This document shows, in pieces, positions 1 to 10,784 of a stretch of DNA of 64,000 nucleotides. Below the pieces are notes generated by a model. It saw only the letters and a list, made by a program, of their open reading frames with translations. It had not been told where the DNA came from and searched no databases. This DNA is from Terebella lapidaria (taxonomy: Eukaryota > Annelida > Polychaeta > Terebellida > Terebellidae): positions 37,617,119 to 37,681,118 of the forward strand of contig OX424559.1 of assembly GCA_949152475.1 (NCBI GenBank), given 5' to 3'. Made by a program: the position numbers and the translations under genes. The stretch's first letter is position 1. The number at the start of each line of letters is the position of its first letter.

Positions 1-65
1 CAATGGGTAAGAAATATTCCTAAGGAAAACAGTATTAAGTCACGAAACTATTTTGTGTTTCACTA

Positions 66-723
66 AAGGTCCAGTCACAATGATTCGCATGATTGTATGA
101 TCGCACGATTTTGCTGAATTAGGACTGATCACCAATGATCGCCACTACAATCGCAAGTGGCGACTGTTGATACGTTTGGTGGTACGCTTGATTGTACGAT
201 CACTGAAAGAATGGAAAAGATTGATCGCAGGCAGTCGTACGACTAGTGGCAGCGACCGACGACCTGTCCTACCTTCACCGGTAGCGACCACCGAGTCCAC
301 TGCATGTTTTATCATCGTTCTGGGGACCTTCAAATGGGTGGTACCACCGGTCGTGAGGTCGTACCACCGGTCGTGAGGTCGTACCACCAGTCTGGTCGTG
401 AATAATCACACCACTGATCGTGAAGTTGTACGGCTGATTTGCACCACCAGTCGCCAGATTGTGCTTCTAGTTGCACGACCATTTTGGCTAGTCAATAACT
501 CGCAACAATGTCAGATTGGTGGTGCCACCTTGCCCGCCTGGCACGATCGTCCTAGACCAAAGTGCGACTACAGATCGAAGGTTGGAAGTTTTGAACATGT
601 CCATCGACCTTGCTGCGACTAGTTTCTAGTCGTACGTTTGTGTCACGATTTGTACACGATTACAAAAAAATTAGGTAGCAGCATGGTCGTATCTTGGTCG
701 TATTACTGGTGTCAATGGGCCTT
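66..723. repeat. TIR-like non-autonomous element (MITE candidate)
   Basis: The left end (AAGGTCCAGTCACAATGA) and the reverse complement of the right end (AAGGCCCATTGACACCAGTAA) resemble each other imperfectly, and the interior is dense in GATCG/CGATC and TCGTACC motifs with no credible reading frame. At 341-390 a 20-bp unit (GTACCACCGGTCGTGAGGTC) is repeated about 2.5 times. This looks like an old non-autonomous DNA element. The ends are inferred by eye and no clear target-site duplication was found. Confidence 0.45.
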
Positions 724-935
724 AAAAATACCATTTTGTTTCGAATGCTGATGTCAATTTACACATTTAAGTTCGGATATGACATTGCAATTTATCACTC
801 AAACACAATCAAGGTATCAAGTTCAAGGTCATCAACAGATCTGGCATACGACTTCCTGCATACTCCCAATACATACATTAAGCTGCATGCAGATGTCAGT
901 TTACTTAATCTCTTTTGAAAGTGACTCGAATGTGG

Positions 936-1243
936 AGTGAGTGGCGCAGTGGGTAAGGCGTCGGACTCGTAATCCAAAGATCATGGGTTCGAGTCTCGAG
1001 CTGGACTGCTGTGCCATTTCACTAGTGTCCTTAGGCAAGGCATTTACCACTAATGTGTCTATCTTCACCCAGGATTAAATGGGTACCGGTTGATAATGGG
1101 TGTTGTATAGAGCGCTTTGAGTGTGGCAGCTCCAAGTACAATCACTCAGACTGGGGTTAAAGTGTAAAGCGCCTTTGAAAGCGGATTTAGTTCGGCTGAA
1201 AAGAGCGCTATATCAAATCTGATAACTTTAACTTTAACTTTAT
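936..1243 (+). mobile_element. tRNA-derived SINE
   Basis: The head is a tRNA-like Pol III promoter: A box TGGCGCAGTGG at 942-952 and B box GGTTCGAGTCT at 986-996, with an anticodon-arm-like segment whose loop reads CTCGTAA (a CGT, threonine-like anticodon). A central conserved-looking domain follows (CTTAGGCAAGGCA near 1031, AAATGGGTACC near 1077), then AGAGCGCTATATCAAA near 1203 and a tail of repeated AACTTT (1223-1242). Head, core and simple-repeat tail are the structure of deuterostome and molluscan core SINEs. It is not a functional tRNA: the acceptor stem does not close and there is no terminator after the head. Confidence 0.8.
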
Positions 1244-4149
1244 AAAAAGTCAGAATGATCTTTGCCAGCTTTTTTGGCATTATAAATTACATTTACACCT
1301 CTGATCGGGTGCATTGCTTTTTCAGTTTTCAGAACTATTATTCTTTCTTCATGTAGTTAGTACGGACAAATAACATAATGTTTATGAAAACTCAATTTCG
1401 TTTTCGCAGGAAAATAAAATTTGAAAGCACACGATAAATACTGGCGAAACAAAATTGGTCAATTGCATAAAATTGATAACGTTCAAAGTCGAGTTCCGTG
1501 TAATTATCAACAGCATTACTCTTTAAATTAGTATTCTCCTCACGTAGCATATCAGCTCGCCATTACACGCTTGATGTATCCCGGCAGGCCAATCACTAAT
1601 TTATCTTACATTCACAGCCATACATAAACATTGCAACCCAAATATAGCTCAAACAAACGCAGATGGATAAACACCATTTTTCTTGAAATAAAACCTTATT
1701 CCCACAATTCACTGGGCACACTGACTGACGTCAAATTCAATTTCGTACATTCGCAATGAAAACACTTTAATGTCTATTTTCTGTTGGAGAAAAATACAAA
1801 ATTTAAGGATGGAGTAAATACTTCAGATGGCACTGCCTGAAGACTAACCTATCACAGGAATTAAAATGAACCATTCTCTTGAAATACATGTTTTAGTCAC
1901 GATAAATACTCTTATTGTTACTACGAAGAATATGAACATGCGCACATTCGACCTCTATTAGTGGGTCACATGCAATCATCAAGGGCATCCCTCATTCAAT
2001 TTCGGGACAGATCAGTCTCAATGGGGCATCGAACTGACTTCGGGATAGATAGAGAAGGAATTATGCTTAGATGTAAGCGGGCGATAACAAATCCCGCATG
2101 ATCGTATGCGGTCAATACTACGGTTATTGAACTCCCGCGAATATGACTGATTGCCTCTTTGTGGCTGTCAGTAATGGAAAGCTTCGGAATCTCACATGGC
2201 ACGCGTGAACAAGGTTAAAAAGTACCCGCATGGTCTGGTGCACCAAGAGACAACGCAGCCAATACCTTAGTTATCGTGAATATATAGGACTCGTTTAGCA
2301 TTGCAAATGTAATTTGGATTCTCAGCTGTCATCAGAACTTGATTCTTGCAGCACGCTATGCGGTAATATTTTTTCGTTTGGTTGTATATGTACTTTTATG
2401 TATTATCGGATGTATTATGTTATAAATTGTATGTGAAGTATTGCACTGATTGAACCCCACAAGAATACACTAAATTGTCAGACATAATACCCGTAAATAC
2501 ACTGTGTAGAATATTGCACTTTTATATTATTCTCGTGGGCAGAGACAATAATTATATCTATTGGTTGTGTGTAATTATCGTTGTTCTGGTAGGCCTGGTG
2601 ACCTTCCGTTCACACATATAACTGACAAATTCTAAACTCAACAGAACGTACCACACACTGGCCTTGTTGTTACACATCGATTGAACAACAAATGATTCGC
2701 TCACTTCATTACGGGAGAAATCCGATTGACACCAGCGATCATTGCATTGACATGCTTCCATTTGATGTCCCCTCCCTTGTGGGTGAATCAGGGGTCACAC
2801 GAGAACAACACGGCTCCAGTGTCAGCTCAGAGGCGTCCGACGTCGATATACATTGACATGGTCCCCATTCAAAATTGTCAGGTCTATGGAAAGTCAATCA
2901 AACTATTTCCTGTCCCATCAAAGCGCCCACGTACAAAAATCCATATGTGGCTGATAGAATAATCGGACAGAACAACGATAGTATCGGTCTCGGACCTGTA
3001 TTCTGCTCAACATGTCCATCCCAAACTGTGAATCCTTTGTTGCTAAAACAAAAAATATTCAAGCTGTATGCGATGTTTTACACGAGCAGACATGTTTTTG
3101 TTAGATTTTATATCGAAAAGTATTTCGATTCCAACAAAGTATTAGATGAAAACTAATTCATGTAATTATGAATGTGTTTTATGTGTGTAGGTTCTCAAGC
3201 GATGTATTCACATAAGGGTAACGTCTTGATGAAACAAACTCAATGAGTGACATGCAGTAATTGTCGATTAGAGATGTCTCCAACAGATTGCGGATATATC
3301 TAATTACATGCCAGGGACATGTGACAGTATTGATTAGCAGAGAAGACAACGGAAATCACCGCATAAATGTGTGTTTTATGAAGAGAAATTATCTTAATCG
3401 AGAGCAAAACACGTGTACTTTTTGCCCACGCTCGTTTTCCGGTTCAGATTTGATTTCCGGTTCAGATTCGGTTCAGATTTCAGATTTGAATGACATACGG
3501 AATGGCCATGAAGAGCCTCTGGTGAATTGCTTCCAATTTAGACAAGCATTAAACAGAATACAAAATCATGGACCACCGGGATAACTGCCGGTGGCACGCC
3601 GCTAGCACCCTAACGACGGGACCCTTAACAAGTAGGAGGCAACACTGGTCCGCTATTTCCCAGGGATACGTCAAACGTGCTTCCCTAGACACCAAAGATT
3701 GCAAATAGCATCCAGCGCCGCCATCCGCGAGTATATCGGCATTTACGTGGAGTTTCCTGTTCCTTAGCCGAGAAGGCTCTAGCGAGCGGGAAATGGGCGG
3801 AGGCATTGCCCCATTGCATGGTAAAGGGGAAGGACCTTTGGTGCGTGTAATACTTCCAGGAAGTTTCTGGGATTGATTTTTGACAACCGTGATGGTATCT
3901 GGGGGAAGTTGTGACGTGCTTTCCGGATATTGGACCAATACATCGTGCGTCTTGTAATGTCCAGTGGTAAGGCCAGAAAAAACAAAAACACGATCATACT
4001 GCGGATGGTCAGACGAGTTGAATTTTGTTGCTTTCTGCGAAGCGAATCCGATAGATGTAATTTGGTTTCCTTGGTGACATGGATTATACATACGAAATAT
4101 TGGACTATTCTGTTGGACGGGAAGGTAATGAACTCTCGTGTCTGTGTTG
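1244..4149. other. Upstream intergenic DNA, no gene recognised
   Basis: About 2.9 kb of AT-rich sequence with only short open frames that show no domain signature. It precedes the TATA box of the GPCR gene, so distal regulatory DNA may lie here, but I see no recognisable module. Between 3549 and 4235 the minus strand stays open for about 230 codons; that frame is discussed as a finding, not annotated as a gene. Confidence 0.6.
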
Positions 4150-4186
4150 TATAAAAGGCGGAACTCTTCGCGAGTTGGACTACATT
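4150..4186 (+). promoter_or_regulatory. TATA plus initiator core promoter of the GPCR gene
   Basis: TATAAAAG lies at 4150-4157. CTACATT at 4180-4186 fits the initiator consensus YYANWYY with its A at 4182, which places the TATA box at about -32, the normal spacing. No downstream promoter element is evident. A splice donor 96 bases downstream and a matching acceptor just before the receptor ATG support this as the start of the receptor transcript. Confidence 0.65.
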
Positions 4187-4277
4187 CCGTAGACTGTACT
4201 GGATGATTGAAGGAATCGTTCCGGATATAACTCATATAAACATTGAATACCAAAGGAAACCAAAAGAAAAGAAACCG
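4182..4277 (+). other. Non-coding first exon (5' UTR) with upstream ORF start
   Basis: The exon is bounded by the initiator A at 4182 and a strong donor CCG|GTGAGT (intron begins 4278). The only acceptor needed is TTTTTTCAG ending at 5475, 19 bases before the receptor ATG, giving a 1198-bp GT-AG intron. An ATG at 4203 opens a frame that runs 25 codons to the exon end and, after splicing, three more codons (N, L, E) to TAA at 5485-5487. The structure is inferred from signals only; RNA reads over the junction would settle it. Confidence 0.6.
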
Positions 4278-5494
4278 GTGAGTTTAATTACTTGACAGTG
4301 TATCTTAAAATTAACTAGTCGTAGAAAAATAAAGAACTATATACGTTTACTTACTATGATAATATTCTCACAGTCATGAAAAGTTAATAGCACACTGTGC
4401 AAACATAAAGCAAGGCGATTTATAGACAACTAAAACAGTAGATAGGCTAAGACACAGCCATTAGATCATTTGGAACACCTGCTTACTTTACGGAACCGTT
4501 ATACGGCATTCACCAGTGACCCGAGTGGCCTCGTAAATATGTTTACTCTCTTTTACCACTCCGCCAAAATAATCCGATGTATATTCCACACACACCACCC
4601 GTTGCTTTGGGAATAATTATGCCCCGTCGTACATCAAACTTTCGCCCACGGTTGAAAACTGGGAAACGAAACTGGCGTGGATAAAGTAAAAGGCAGAAAC
4701 TAGATTTTTAACAGTGGATGCGCATATCGATCAAACATCTGAGCCTATAAATCATGACAATTAAACCTTGACTGGTGCAGCTGGCGATTACCGCCGATGT
4801 GTAGCATTAACCTACTGCGTGGTTTAATTTCTTGCGTGCGTTGCTCATTAGCCCGGGTTGGTGTATCTTGGATGGCGATGTCTATCTGTTAGCTCAAACA
4901 TATTGGATAATCGAATATGTGTTATATACATATACCAAGTTCTGAATGCTCTCTGGTGTTATTAGCGTTAACTAGGCACTGGTCGGAATGAACAACATTT
5001 ATTTGATATATCGTAAAAAAAAACACAATTATTTTGTTGATTACAAGCGTCCGAGTTCTGTTTCCCATCTGTTTGAACGCAGATTTTAAGTGAGTTTTCC
5101 ATATAAACAAACGAAGTGTGTCCATCGATCCCGTATGTAAACACATGCTCAAAATGCCATGAAATGTCCACGTACATCTGCATGTGATGGATGCAGTGTG
5201 TGCTGTACCATGTATTTACGTTTAAGAGCCCTTGTGAAATGCTCGTTAAAATGAGTAAAAGACTGGTTGTAGTCATACTGTTTGATGTGGGCACGTCCTT
5301 TTCGTTTTATCTCATGTGCTTAAGACGTAATATAGTTTTAAAAATATTGCCGATTACCGTAGTCAGTTTTAGAACCATTTAAATACATAGGGCATACATG
5401 AACCATTATAAATATTTTATTGTGCTTTGTTTCGGAACAATAGGTCGAATAATGATTTTGTATACATTTTTTCAGAACTTGGAATAAGAACACC

Positions 5495-6871
5495 ATGGAA
5501 GAGCCAAGCCCCATCCTGTGCATTTTCATCAGGGAGGATTACCAACCATTCCTTGGAATTAACTCATCCAACGCGAGCACTAGCGCCACGCTAGCTCTGA
5601 AGTACGGCACTCTCCGGTCTCCAGACCCACGGCCGTACAGTGACGTGTACCAGCTGATAACTAGCCGTGTCGTCGTCATTATATGCGTCCTCGGCCTGCT
5701 GGGGAACCTGCTGGCGTTCTTGTTGCTACTGCTGCGGTGGAAGAGGTTCACGGGACGACAGGCATCGCACCTGCATAGCAGAAACAATGCCAAATCTGAT
5801 GTCGCTTGTTTTATGGCCATATCGCTATCGGATTTCTGTTTTTGTGTTGTTTTGTTGCCGCAATGGTTCATGAATGTGAATTTCGAACTATTTACAGAGC
5901 GGACATTGTTTCAAATGTACGGGATGTATGAAGAAGCCATTGTCAACACGTGTGTCCTCTCAAGTACCTGGCTCACAGTGTCAATGACTATCAATAGATA
6001 TATACATTTGAGTCACCCAATGTGGGCCTTGCGATATCTAGGTCAATACTTCCTGTTGGTCGCCATAATTGCATCAATATTATTTGGAATTGTGTTCAAC
6101 ATTCCCAGATACTGGCTATATGAATTACATAGTATTGAGTGTTTACAACCTGCAAATACAACACTTTACTTCATAAAGAATGTTCCATACTCTTGGAGCG
6201 CCGGCTACCACTGGGCGTATTTCGTTGTCGGTATCCTCATTCCACTTTGTTCGCTGGTGTACAGTAACACACGAATCGTCATCGCCGTCTGCAGCAGCAA
6301 AGCTGTTGAACAAAGACGCAACCAAGAACGACACATCATCACAAGAACTTTGATCTTTCTCGTGGTCTTCTACATCTGTTTCTTGTCGCCTGCAGAATTC
6401 ATCAAGTTCTTCGAAACCTCATCCAACGAGAAATACCCCAAAGGAAACAACCCGTTCCTGCTGCTGAACAGTATAGCCAATCTTCTCCAGGCAATTAACT
6501 TTGCATTCAACTTCATTCCATACCTGATCCTGGACAAAACCATCCGTCAAAGTGTTTTCGACCGTGGTCATAACAGACACCGTCGGCAGTCCGGACTCAT
6601 GTCACAGTCGACCTTTGGACGGACGAATGGATACGTCTATGAGGGGATTGGAGTCCATAGATTGTCCGTCAATCATATCCAGAGAGGCGGGTGTGTCAAG
6701 ATCCTCTCTCATCAAACAATCACCCCGTTCTCACGGGAATTAACACGCATATCGCATGGCAACAAATGCATGGCCATGAACAGCCCCAACTCCACAGATA
6801 TACAATCATTATCGTCCATTAGAAAGGGTTCGTTATCATCCATGAAGAAAGGATATTCCACAGAAGTTTGA
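5495..6871 (+). CDS. Class A (rhodopsin-like) GPCR, FMRFamide-receptor-like
   Basis: A 458-residue seven-transmembrane receptor for the plasma membrane, expected to couple an extracellular ligand, probably a neuropeptide, to G proteins. The ATG sits in an excellent Kozak context (caccATGG) and directly follows a splice acceptor. Landmarks: N-glycosylation sites N23 and N26 in the extracellular N-terminus and N221 in loop 2; TM1 with GN at 70-71; TM2 SLSD with D113; NRY at 167-169 in place of D/ERY; NIPRYW at 202-207 after TM4, as in FMRFamide receptors; TM5 P250; TM6 with P299 but FLSP instead of CWxP; TM7 with INFAFNFIPY at 334-343, resembling the NFIxY of FMRFamide receptors rather than NPxxY. 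The tail (about 110 residues) is basic and rich in Ser/Thr, suited to phosphorylation. The first intracellular loop is unusually long. The usual loop-2 C216 is present, but no cysteine occurs at the expected TM3 partner position; C153 is ten residues later. The ligand is unknown and the subfamily is an inference from motifs. Confidence 0.9.
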   Translation: MEEPSPILCIFIREDYQPFLGINSSNASTSATLALKYGTLRSPDPRPYSDVYQLITSRVVVIICVLGLLGNLLAFLLLLLRWKRFTGRQASHLHSRNNAKSDVACFMAISLSDFCFCVVLLPQWFMNVNFELFTERTLFQMYGMYEEAIVNTCVLSSTWLTVSMTINRYIHLSHPMWALRYLGQYFLLVAIIASILFGIVFNIPRYWLYELHSIECLQPANTTLYFIKNVPYSWSAGYHWAYFVVGILIPLCSLVYSNTRIVIAVCSSKAVEQRRNQERHIITRTLIFLVVFYICFLSPAEFIKFFETSSNEKYPKGNNPFLLLNSIANLLQAINFAFNFIPYLILDKTIRQSVFDRGHNRHRRQSGLMSQSTFGRTNGYVYEGIGVHRLSVNHIQRGGCVKILSHQTITPFSRELTRISHGNKCMAMNSPNSTDIQSLSSIRKGSLSSMKKGYSTEV

Positions 6872-6902
6872 TCATATTTATTAATGTACATGTATTATTG
6901 AT

Positions 6903-6908
6903 AATAAA
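6903..6908 (+). promoter_or_regulatory. Polyadenylation signal of the GPCR gene
   Basis: A canonical AATAAA lies 32 bases after the receptor stop codon and is the first in the 3' flank. It implies a very short 3' UTR with cleavage near 6920-6930. Confidence 0.6.
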
Positions 6909-6929
6909 TTGGCAATTTTATCCATGTCG

Positions 6930-8664
6930 ATGACAAGAATGAGTTGGCCATTTGTAATTGTAACTTCGTCCTGCACGACAATAGGATTTAAACCATTGCA
7001 ATGGACCTATTGTCTTATGTCATCAATGGCATGGGCTCATGATGAATCCAGCAAAAAAAATGGATATCATGTATACAACGGCTTACTACACCCAATATAA
7101 CCAGATTTTGATGATTTCATAACGTAAAATTGCACAAATCTGGTTAACAAATGCCGTCCCAACGGAAACAACACGGTAGTGATGTCATGTGACGGTGTGA
7201 AAATGATGAAATATTAGTACGACATTCACATGCAAATTTACCTAGAAAGTTCATCAATAACGAGACGGTCTTAATATTTCCTGGTGCTCATACAAATGTA
7301 ATCACGCTCAGTGTGTAAGAAAAAATAACCCAATGTTTTCAAAGATAAATCATTATCATCAACTCAACTGTAAAACTATGTCACATCCAAACCATGGTGA
7401 TACTGTAAAAAGAAATTCTTTTGCTATAACCGGGTCTTCATCGTAATTTCAAAGCTCTGTGGGGTGCAGGAATTTCCAAATAAATGATTACTTCAGATGG
7501 GTTCGTTTCCAGCTTTCGCTGGAATAAATAATAAATATATTTTTTTATGTATTTGCGAAGAAATGAACTGCACACTGAATTGAATGGCACGGATACGAAA
7601 TCTGAAAACCACATAGTATCACGGTAGAGAAGGCTTTGTGGCAATAATATTTTTATGTCTTCCCCAAAACAGGGAGTATTGATCGAGATCCTAACAGAAA
7701 CCAATAAATAACACTGCGGGACATTTCCGGCATTGCGAGAAATGCAGGATAATCCAGGCCACCGACAGGCCACGTGAAGGCCAGGATATTATGATACATC
7801 GACATATAGATCTCGCCAATGAATAACCTGCCGCTTTATTCTCATTAGCAAATAATACAAGTAGCTTATTTTTGTGGTGTCATAAAGATATTATCCCTTT
7901 TCCCGTCTCGCCAACCGATAATTGTGTAGCGTTTTTACAATTGACCTATATTTCTGCTACTGGCCTAGTCCAGTAGAGGACGCCAAACCAGATCTCTAAC
8001 GTAACGAACTATGGAATACTTCGCACTTAGCAGTCCCGCTAGGGAGAGGTTTGACCCTGGAGGCTCGGATCAAGTGACCTGCTATTTATGGTAAACGTCG
8101 ACCCATGAAAGGGAGTAGGGTCATTACACTTATGAATAAATCATGAGTGATCGTTCCAGTCTAGCAATTGAGTTTGAATGTGAATTCGGTGTTCCCAAGA
8201 CAACTTTCCCTCGCTATTAGCGTGGCGATCTTCGAGTAGACATCTTTGGTGCCCCAACATATTTAGCGCAATAAATGTTGGGTTCCCTCCCTAGGGTGTA
8301 ATTGATCATGTTGACAGTTGAAAGAAGTTTATATTTATTTGTATAATCGAATATTTTCGCCTGCTCGAATTTCTACCCCATCCATACCCTGAAGTGGTGG
8401 GATATACTGTGAATGGTTCATCGATCTGTAACACTGTGGAATATTGTTCGAATCCATTATCATTTTACATACAATGTATTCATCCGAGTTGCTGAAGATC
8501 TACAGAAATAGATGATTGGTGTATTACCAGGACATCCCACTATTCATGATATATCAACATTCTTCACATGATAATACGTGCTTGTAACCATTTTTCCTGT
8601 GTGATCGTCTCATTATTTGTTCATTACATATTACAATACTAACATATATGTTCAAATCTAATAA
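6930..8664. other. Intergenic DNA, nothing recognised
   Basis: About 1.7 kb without a protein-like frame, an RNA gene signal or a repeat family that recurs elsewhere in the window. Confidence 0.6.
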
Positions 8665-8880
8665 GGTGATTTTAGGTTACCTATTCTTCGGTCTGATAAC
8701 CTATTGGCATGGCTATGCATCCATCGCCGTTGTCATTGGTCGTCCACATTTTAATGGTTAAAATTTTACAATGATTTTTTGCGCCTGAAAGTATTTGCGC
8801 CTAAAAGTATTTCAAGAGGAAGATATCTGTTATGTTTTTTAATTTAACAATTTTCTTTCAAAGTTAGTCAATTTTTAAAG
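8665..8880 (+). repeat. Truncated copy of the GGTTAC-hairpin dispersed element
   Basis: It begins TTTTAGGTTACC and continues with a hairpin ending GATAACCTATTGGCATGG, then CATCCATCGCCGTTGTC. The same end is seen at 11399 and 24540 and, in reverse, near 41100 and 55580. Only the terminal 200 bases or so are present before Penelope-like sequence begins. Confidence 0.6.
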
Positions 8881-8889
8881 TTTGACGGT

Positions 8890-9790
8890 CGTCAAACACA
8901 CCATATGCTGGCGACATAGGAATGTTGCTGCTTAGGAAAGGGAAATTGACTATGGAAAATTGTAATCATCACTTTGTCATACAATCTAGTTGACAGGTTA
9001 GAATCTTCAACAATTTCCAACCTTGGATCTAAAAAGTAAAAAAAAAATCGAGAAGTCTGTAATATTTTTATTTGCAAGTTCCTCAGGATATATAGCATCC
9101 AAATAATCACCAAACTTGAGATTATTTAGTGACAATACATCATCTATGTAAGTATCAATCTATTACCATCAATACAGTGAGATCTTGATGATGCCAATAA
9201 CAAACGTAAAATACAACATTTTGCAATAAAAACAAAGCCCGACCAAATAGTAATGTATCAGAAATTTAAATTAAAGCTACTAGTTTGCTTCTGCGATACT
9301 CCTCATTGTAGATATTGGATGAAATATGACTACAAAAACAGGCCTACCAATAATGGTGCACAGTTTGTACCAATTGGAACACCAATAATTTAATATTCGA
9401 CCACCAAACTCCACAAAGATATTATCAATAAAGATATTAACCATACTCACAACTTTGGTTTCTGTAAGCTGTATTATATTCGACTACAATAAACTGATAC
9501 CGACGTTGCCATTTTTTGGAGAAAAGGGAATTATGTATGAGCTTTAGAATGAGGTATTGTGGTGTAGAGATATATATATCAAATATTTTGATATACATCA
9601 CTATTGAAAGTGTGTGAGCATGTAGATATTCCAACAAAGATTTGGAATTTTGTAATGTCCACGTTTGGTTGATACCACTTCTACATGCTCTAGAGTAGAT
9701 ACTCAATGGCCTAGCATGCGGCCATGCGTGATATTTGCATATTGGTGAGCTTTGTGAGTGTTGCTGTCCCACATGCGGTGGCCATCCGTT
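8890..9790 (-). mobile_element. Decayed Penelope-like retroelement (reverse transcriptase remnant)
   Basis: Minus-strand translations match, in order, several stretches of the better preserved Penelope-like reverse transcriptase at 33250-34730: SGINQ and SKSLLEYLHAHTLS near 9600-9690, a YNTAY block near 9470, FGGRI near 9400, and LDPRLEI followed by SNLSTRLYD near 8985-9035. Penelope-like elements retrotranspose by target-primed reverse transcription. This copy is a fragment with many breaks and no intact frame, so it is old. The 5' part of the element is not seen. Confidence 0.8.
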
Positions 9791-10784
9791 CCATGTTGTT
9801 GCTGGTTTAAAAGCAATTCCACGTTATTGTGCGGCGTTAGCCGTACTATATCTGTTAGTGTAATTTTGACCCCATGGTACTACTGGTGAGGAGCTTGTCC
9901 ATGCGTAGACTTATTGCTACCGAATTAAGTCAGCGATGACATTATCCATATTTTATGTCACAATCTCAGATTACAACAAAGTTAAGTAGCAAATATTGAA
10001 CAAAGAAAACATACACCTTGGTCATTTGTGGAAAGTGCAACTAAAACGCATTTTGGCAAGAATAATGGACGAATCGACAAACAAATGCGAGTAATAATCA
10101 ATTTTCGCATGGACAAGCTCTGCACCAGTATTGGAGGTATTATGGTATTGTAAGACCATCTACGAGAATTGTTCTCTGTGAGAGGGAAGTAGAGAGTTAA
10201 TACAATACGAGTTCGAGTTACAATACGATTCGAGTTCATTGTTTCATATTGTTATCAAACTAATCAATAGGGTTGTTTAACCAAGAAATGGGTTTCGTGT
10301 CTACTTATCCTTGATTTTTCTCGTATTCACTCAGCCTCGAGTACTGGTTCTACTCTCCTTTGTCCCTGTGGCCGCACACGTAACCTCAAGTTCTGCTGTT
10401 GTGATGCTTGTTATAGTTAGGTTAGCGTTATTATGATAAAGAAATGGGTGACGATCAACAAAATTCCTCCGCGATCCATCAAGAGTTGGTAATATCGCCC
10501 ACCGAATTTTTGGAACGCATGGTATTTCGTATTTTGAGTTTGAACTTTGGCATGTTTGTTGCTTCGCAATCGTGTTGTACATTCTGCTGCAACATCACAT
10601 AAAGGTGACATTCATGGCATATAAACAAAACAATATAATTTCCCTATTTATAACGTGGAGCTGGACATATATAGATCAATTTTGGTGTCTAAACACGGTA
10701 TATGTCTTTTTACAGTGGCTTATTTCTGCCGAAATTAGATTATTTTCTTTTTTTTTTAATTCAGACATTTTTTTTCATGAAGCA
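9791..10784. other. Intergenic DNA, nothing recognised
   Basis: About 1 kb. Two overlapping minus-strand frames of 60-80 codons at 10331-10611 show no domain signature and are probably chance or decayed repeat sequence. Confidence 0.5.

Noticed and set aside
936-1010. tRNA gene (threonine-like anticodon)
   Set aside because: A and B boxes are good, but the acceptor stem does not pair and the sequence runs into a SINE core and tail; it is a SINE head.
3549-4253. Protein gene on the minus strand opposite the GPCR promoter
   Set aside because: No domain, its first codon at 4253 is TTG rather than ATG, and it overlaps a convincing plus-strand promoter and exon; kept only as a finding.
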